Source of the DNA: Dehalococcoidia bacterium
GTDB lineage: Bacteria > Chloroflexota > Dehalococcoidia > SM23-28-2
Direction: 5' to 3'
Assembly: GCA_022866185.1 (NCBI GenBank)
Contig: JALHUG010000200.1
Location: 1 to 17,805 of the forward strand
DNA: 17,805 nt
The position numbers and the translations under genes are program-made. Below the pieces are notes generated by a model that was given only the letters and a program-made list of their open reading frames with translations, made no database searches and had not been told where the DNA came from. Below are positions 14,439-17,805 of this stretch, piece after piece; the stretch's first letter is position 1; every line of letters starts with the position of its first letter.

Positions 14439-15650
14439 GTGCCAAAGAGAATAGCTTTTGTGGTGGCCGTCGCCTTGCTGGCCGCAATCGTGGGCTTTCT
14501 CGGCAGCGGCGACCGCGCTCAGGCCGGGGGTTCGTTCATTAGAGTCGTGGCGGACTTGCCCGATCCGCCTGAGCTCACCATGTTCGCCTTCGATAACCCC
14601 ACTGGGGCCACAGACATTCAGCTTAGGGCCTTTCTCGTCCATGATGATGGCTCCTCCCAAGACGTGACCACCTTGGCCGACTGGGCGTCGTCCAACCCGG
14701 AGATCGGCGTGGTCGATAGCTCGGGCTTTTTCCACGGTACTGGTCTGGGATCGACTTTCGTGACGGCAAGCCTAGGACCCGACACGAGCGCGCCGGTTCT
14801 GGTGCAGACAGTGCCAACGGTGGAAACCGGCTCGCCAAACGCCCCAGCAGCCGCTTTGCCACACTCGTTGGCGGACGGCGCTTCCAAGGACGATAGTGCG
14901 ATCCGCAGGGGCGTAAGCAACGTCATCGTCGAGCTCCAGAAGGCGGGCATCGACACGGGGGCCCTGTATAGTGCGTTCCTTAAGGGGCACTTCCACGAGG
15001 AGAGGGTGAACTCGGGCGGGGTGAACGTCCCAGCCGGTAAGCTCGCCGTGATGTGCCGACCGGGCGGCGGTCCGCTCGGTCTGCTTGGTATCGGTATAAA
15101 TTTCGCGGGCTCGCAAATCGCCATCGTGTACGATGGAAATACGCATACGGTCTTCAACGCCCAGGACGCCGAGAACCTGAGGCAGGGTAACGTCGTACGC
15201 CCTCCTCTCGGGCTCACGGACTCGGCTTCTACCGCCGTTCACGAGTTACTCCACGCCAAAATCTTCAGGGAGAGCATCGACTGCGGCTCTCGTGACGACG
15301 AGGAGGCCTTGGTTACGCAGGCGGAGTCCCTTATCGATGACGTCGTGGCGGCTTTCCGCAACCCCGCTCTCAAGCCGGGGCTGATAACCAGAATGACCAA
15401 CCTCTTCCAGGACATCTCGACGCGGAAGGGCGGGCCGCAGTTGCTAGACCAATTGGGAATCACGGGGATTGTGGACGGCGGCGGCATAGCCGAAGCCATC
15501 GTCGTCGGGTCTGACTCCGCTGCCCGGGCATCCGGTTCGTCCTCCGGCCGCGACTATGCCGCGCCGCTAGCGGCGGCCGTCGCTGGCGTTGTGACCCTTC
15601 TCGCCCTAACCGGCGGCGGCTGGTATGCCAGGAGACGGTGGCTGCGGTAG
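14439..15650 (+). CDS. Secreted membrane-anchored protein with BIG2-like domain and HELLH motif (putative metallopeptidase)
   Basis: 403-aa protein not assigned to a named family. Residues 1-29 form a signal peptide (basic MPKR, hydrophobic core, likely cleavage after AQA). Residues about 34-115 resemble a bacterial Ig-like BIG2 domain (DWASSNPEIGVVDSSGFFHG then GLGSTFVTAS). A region of about 200 residues follows with STAVHELLHAKIF, i.e. His268-Glu269-x-x-His272, the zinc-site pattern of metallopeptidases; Glu288/Glu289 in RDDEEALVTQAESLI could supply the third ligand, as in gluzincin-like enzymes. The C terminus is a Ser/Gly-rich spacer, one TM segment (about 374-395) and a basic RRRWLR tail, so the body should face outside. 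Start GTG 14439 follows AAGGGGG. Codon choice is unlike its neighbours: about 10 of 22 arginines are AGA/AGG. It lies 28 bp before the next gene, with which it probably forms an operon. Peptidase activity is inferred from a short motif. Confidence 0.72.
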   Translation: MPKRIAFVVAVALLAAIVGFLGSGDRAQAGGSFIRVVADLPDPPELTMFAFDNPTGATDIQLRAFLVHDDGSSQDVTTLADWASSNPEIGVVDSSGFFHGTGLGSTFVTASLGPDTSAPVLVQTVPTVETGSPNAPAAALPHSLADGASKDDSAIRRGVSNVIVELQKAGIDTGALYSAFLKGHFHEERVNSGGVNVPAGKLAVMCRPGGGPLGLLGIGINFAGSQIAIVYDGNTHTVFNAQDAENLRQGNVVRPPLGLTDSASTAVHELLHAKIFRESIDCGSRDDEEALVTQAESLIDDVVAAFRNPALKPGLITRMTNLFQDISTRKGGPQLLDQLGITGIVDGGGIAEAIVVGSDSAARASGSSSGRDYAAPLAAAVAGVVTLLALTGGGWYARRRWLR

Positions 15651-15678
15651 GGCCATCTCACGCTAGCTCGCGGGTGAT

Positions 15679-16497
15679 ATGGGTCGGCGGGCCAGACAGA
15701 AGCGCCTCAAGCGAGGCCGGCGCCTGCGTACGCTGGCGGCGATCGTCCTCGTCAGCGTAGCGGCTGTCGCTCTTGTCGTCGTCGCGTTGGTCGGTGGGCT
15801 GCTGTTCCACAACCTGTCGTCTGGCGGCGGCCCTCCCGCCGAGCCCAGGACGGCGGCCATCGTGGACCAGGTCAGCCTATACGAGGCCAACCCGGAGTTC
15901 ATCGCAGCCGCGACGGGCCTACTCCAAGGTGCCGGATACGCCGTCGACTACTACCCGGGGGAAGGGGTCACAGTAGACTTGTACCGGGAGCTTCCCACTC
16001 ATGATTATGACCTCATCGTGCTGAGGTCTCACTCGGCCCGGCTCAGAAAGGTCTGGCGAGACGAGCTGCTAGACGAGGTCGTCGTTTTTACCTCTGAGCC
16101 CTATAGCCCGACAAGGTGGTACGAGGATCAGAAGGCGCAGCGGCTGGCCGAGGTCCGCTACTATGAAGGCGGCGATGAATATTTCGGCATAAGGGCAGAG
16201 TTTGTCAGAGCAGGCATGCGGGGCGAATTCGAAGGCGCGACCATCATACTGATGGGCTGTGACGGGCTCCAGTCGCAGACAACCGGCCAGGCCTTCCTGG
16301 ACAAGGGGGCGAGCGCCTTCATAAGCTGGGACGGCCCGATATCGTGGAGCCACTCCGACGCGGCAACGGAGAGGCTGCTTGAGCTCCTGCTGATCGAAGG
16401 ACTCACGACGGAAGACGCCGTAAGCCAGACCGAAGCCGAGCTCGGCCCGGACCCCGTCTTCGGCGCCGAGCTGCGCATCCTGACCGGCGGCGGATAA
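15679..16497 (+). CDS. Membrane-anchored caspase-like (clan CD-like) putative peptidase
   Basis: 272-aa protein. Residues 1-17 are strongly basic (MGRRARQKRLKRGRRLR), followed by one TM segment (about 18-44) and a Gly/Pro spacer, so the rest should lie outside the cytoplasmic membrane. The outer domain starts AAIVDQVSLYEANPEF and has a strand DYDLIVLRSHSARL with His118, and a second strand ATIILMGCDGLQSQTTGQAF with Cys194, followed by FLDKGASAFISWDGPISWSH. This order (hydrophobic strand-His, hydrophobic strand-Gly-Cys, then an AFL..GA.a.i.W segment) is what caspase-like, CHAT and C25-type cysteine peptidases show, so a His118/Cys194 dyad is plausible. The 75-residue gap between them is longer than in caspases. 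Start ATG 15679 has only a weak upstream purine signal. About 8 of 22 arginines are AGA/AGG, as in the gene before it. The fold is inferred by eye; enzymatic activity is not proven. Confidence 0.68.
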   Translation: MGRRARQKRLKRGRRLRTLAAIVLVSVAAVALVVVALVGGLLFHNLSSGGGPPAEPRTAAIVDQVSLYEANPEFIAAATGLLQGAGYAVDYYPGEGVTVDLYRELPTHDYDLIVLRSHSARLRKVWRDELLDEVVVFTSEPYSPTRWYEDQKAQRLAEVRYYEGGDEYFGIRAEFVRAGMRGEFEGATIILMGCDGLQSQTTGQAFLDKGASAFISWDGPISWSHSDAATERLLELLLIEGLTTEDAVSQTEAELGPDPVFGAELRILTGGG

Positions 16498-16521
16498 CGC
16501 GCCCTCCGTCACCCGACGCGC

Positions 16522-16527
16522 TATAAT
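16522..16527 (+). promoter_or_regulatory. Candidate -10 box of mutS
   Basis: A perfect TATAAT lies 24 bp after the stop of the preceding gene and 47 bp before mutS. The region 16-18 bases upstream is GC-rich with no recognisable TTGACA-like -35, so the assignment rests on the -10 and its position. A start near 16533 would give a leader of about 40 nt containing the mutS ribosome-binding site GGAGGAG (16558-16564). Confidence 0.5.
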
Positions 16528-16574
16528 ATCCCTCGAGCAGCCTAGCCTCGAGCCTCGGGAGGAGCCACTGCCCC

Positions 16575-17805
16575 ATGACCACTCCCCTGCGCCGTCAGTA
16601 CCTGGAGATCAAGCGCCGCTTCCCCCAGGCCATCGTGTTCTTCCGCCTGGGCGACTTCTACGAGACCTTCGACCAGGACGCCGAGCTCGTCTCCCGCGAG
16701 CTGGAGATCGTCCTCACCTCGCGCCCCATCGGCAAGGGGCAGCGGGTGCCGCTGGCGGGCATCCCCCACCACGCCCTCGATGGCTACCTGGCTAAACTAA
16801 TCGCTAAAGGATACAAGGTGGCCATCTGCGAGCAGGTGAGCGAGCCCGCCAAAGACCGCACCCTCATGGAGCGCCAGGTGGTGCGCGTCGTCACTCCCGG
16901 CACCGTCGTCGAGGGCGATCTCCTCGACCAGCGGGCCAACAACTACCTGGCCGCCCTCGCCCTGGAAGGCGATCGCGCCGGCCTCGCCTACGTGGACGTG
17001 AGCACGGGCGAGTTCGCCGTCGCCCAGATGGACGCCGGCCTCCTGCCCGCCGAGCTCGACCGCCTGCGGCCCGCCGAGCTGGTGCTCCCCGAAGGCCAGG
17101 AGCCGCCCGAAGGCCTCCAGACGACCGTCAGCCACCTGGAGGCGCATCGCTTCCAGCCGGAGGCGGCCGCCGAGCTCCTGCTGGCCCACTTCGGCGCCGC
17201 CTCCCTCGAGGCCTTCGGCTGCGCCGACCTGCCCCTGGCCGTGGCCGCCGCCGGCGCCGTCCTCGCCTACCTTCAGGACAACCAGCGCGCCGTCCTGGCC
17301 CACATCACCCGCCTCTCCACCTACAACACCTCCGCCTTCATGACCCTCGATAGCCACACCCGCCGCAACCTCGAGCTGTTCGCCAGCATCCGCCACGGCC
17401 CAGGCGCCGCCTCGCTGCTCTCCACCATCGACCTCACCAAGACCTCGATGGGCGCTCGCCTCCTCCGCCGCTGGCTAGGGCAGCCCCTGCTCGACATAAC
17501 CCATATCCACCGACGCCAGGATAGGGTGCAGTTCTTCTTCCAGAGCGCCGTGCGCCGCGGCCAGGTCAGCGCCCTGCTGGCCAAGATGGCCGACCTGGAG
17601 CGCCTGTTGGGGCGCATCAGCGCTGGCGTGGCGTCGCCGCGAGAGGTGGTGAGCCTCCGCCGCGGCCTGGCGCTGGTGCCGGCCCTGCGCCAGGCCATGG
17701 CCAGCGATGGGGAAGACGTGGCCGAAGGGGCCGAGCTACTGGCCCGCCTTCACCCCTGCCAGGAGACGGTCGCCCTCATCGAGCAGGCCCTCGAGGACGA
17801 GCCCG
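16575..17805 (+). CDS. mutS: DNA mismatch repair protein MutS, 3'-truncated by the window edge
   Basis: MutS recognises mismatched or looped base pairs and recruits MutL using its C-terminal ATPase. The first 410 codons are visible and the frame stays open to the right edge. The N-terminal domain I starts TTPLRRQYLEIKRRFPQAIV and contains GDFYETF, whose Phe-x-Glu inserts at mismatches. Then come VPLAGIPHHALDGYLAKLI, VAICEQVSEP and VVRVVTPGTVVEGDLLD, all typical of MutS1. Domain II follows (LAYVDVSTGEFAVAQ), then the start of the core and lever domains (TLDSHTRRNLELF, GARLLRRWLGQPLLD). The ATPase domain is beyond the window. Start: ATG 16575 lies 10 bases after GGAGGAG (16558-16564). Codon use is strongly CGC/CGG for Arg (one AGG seen), in contrast to the two upstream genes. 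Identification is secure. Confidence 0.96.
   Translation, partial: MTTPLRRQYLEIKRRFPQAIVFFRLGDFYETFDQDAELVSRELEIVLTSRPIGKGQRVPLAGIPHHALDGYLAKLIAKGYKVAICEQVSEPAKDRTLMERQVVRVVTPGTVVEGDLLDQRANNYLAALALEGDRAGLAYVDVSTGEFAVAQMDAGLLPAELDRLRPAELVLPEGQEPPEGLQTTVSHLEAHRFQPEAAAELLLAHFGAASLEAFGCADLPLAVAAAGAVLAYLQDNQRAVLAHITRLSTYNTSAFMTLDSHTRRNLELFASIRHGPGAASLLSTIDLTKTSMGARLLRRWLGQPLLDITHIHRRQDRVQFFFQSAVRRGQVSALLAKMADLERLLGRISAGVASPREVVSLRRGLALVPALRQAMASDGEDVAEGAELLARLHPCQETVALIEQALEDEP

Noticed and set aside
1..17805. CRISPR arrays, tRNA/rRNA genes, insertion sequences
   Set aside because: No regularly spaced direct repeats, no cloverleaf or rRNA-like segments, and no transposase motifs or terminal inverted repeats were seen.

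Overview
This window looks like a chromosomal segment of a GC-rich (by eye 60-65 %) member of the Chloroflexota, possibly a Dehalococcoidia/SAR202-type lineage. The main marker is a tandem pair of rare membrane protein families that, as I recall, co-occur mostly in Chloroflexota and Archaea: Chlor_Arch_YYY (DUF2298, TIGR03662) and the TIGR03663/'Agl23' family. All nine protein genes lie on the + strand. The many long antisense and off-frame ORFs are shadows of GC-rich coding DNA. The organism call rests on family recall, not on a search. LAYOUT. (1) 2-3085: 3' part of smc (coiled coil, hinge, C-terminal ATPase head; the N-terminal head lies outside the window). (2) 3099-3127: good sigma70-type promoter, then ftsY, whose real start appears to be a CTG codon at 3164 behind a perfect AGGAGG. 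(3) 4136-11649: three large integral-membrane proteins packed behind ftsY: a YYY/DUF2298 protein, a GT39/Agl23-like protein, and an Agl23 (TIGR03663) protein fused to a six-repeat NHL beta-propeller. The last two genes overlap by ATGA. (4) 11650-11826: intergenic region with two inverted repeats and a new promoter. (5) 11827-14165: a UPF0104/YbhN-type (LPG_synthase_TM) membrane protein, ATGA-coupled to an FAD-dependent amine-oxidase-like oxidoreductase. (6) 14166-14438: weak hairpin, A-rich tract, near-consensus TTGACA-16-TATAAT promoter and a roughly 120-nt GC-rich leader with potential structure. (7) 14439-16497: two genes with visibly different codon choice (many AGA/AGG arginines). One is a secreted, C-terminally membrane-anchored protein with a BIG2-like domain and an HELLH motif. 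The other is an N-terminally anchored protein with a caspase-like (clan CD-like) His/Cys pattern. (8) 16575-end: 5' part of mutS. HOW THE GENES MAY WORK TOGETHER. smc, ftsY and mutS are housekeeping genes for chromosome organisation, membrane targeting and mismatch repair. The block between ftsY and the FAD oxidoreductase looks like a cell-envelope module. YYY, GT39-like and Agl23-like proteins are polytopic proteins related to lipid-linked-sugar glycosyltransferases. YbhN-type proteins are implicated in lipid transfer or flipping, and the flavoenzyme resembles oxidoreductases found near polysaccharide or isoprenoid genes. I infer a surface glycan or glycolipid pathway, but the substrate cannot be read from sequence. 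The HELLH/caspase-like pair is the most novel-looking element. It appears to be a small accessory operon of two candidate surface proteases, inserted between the envelope module and mutS, with its own strong promoter and leader.
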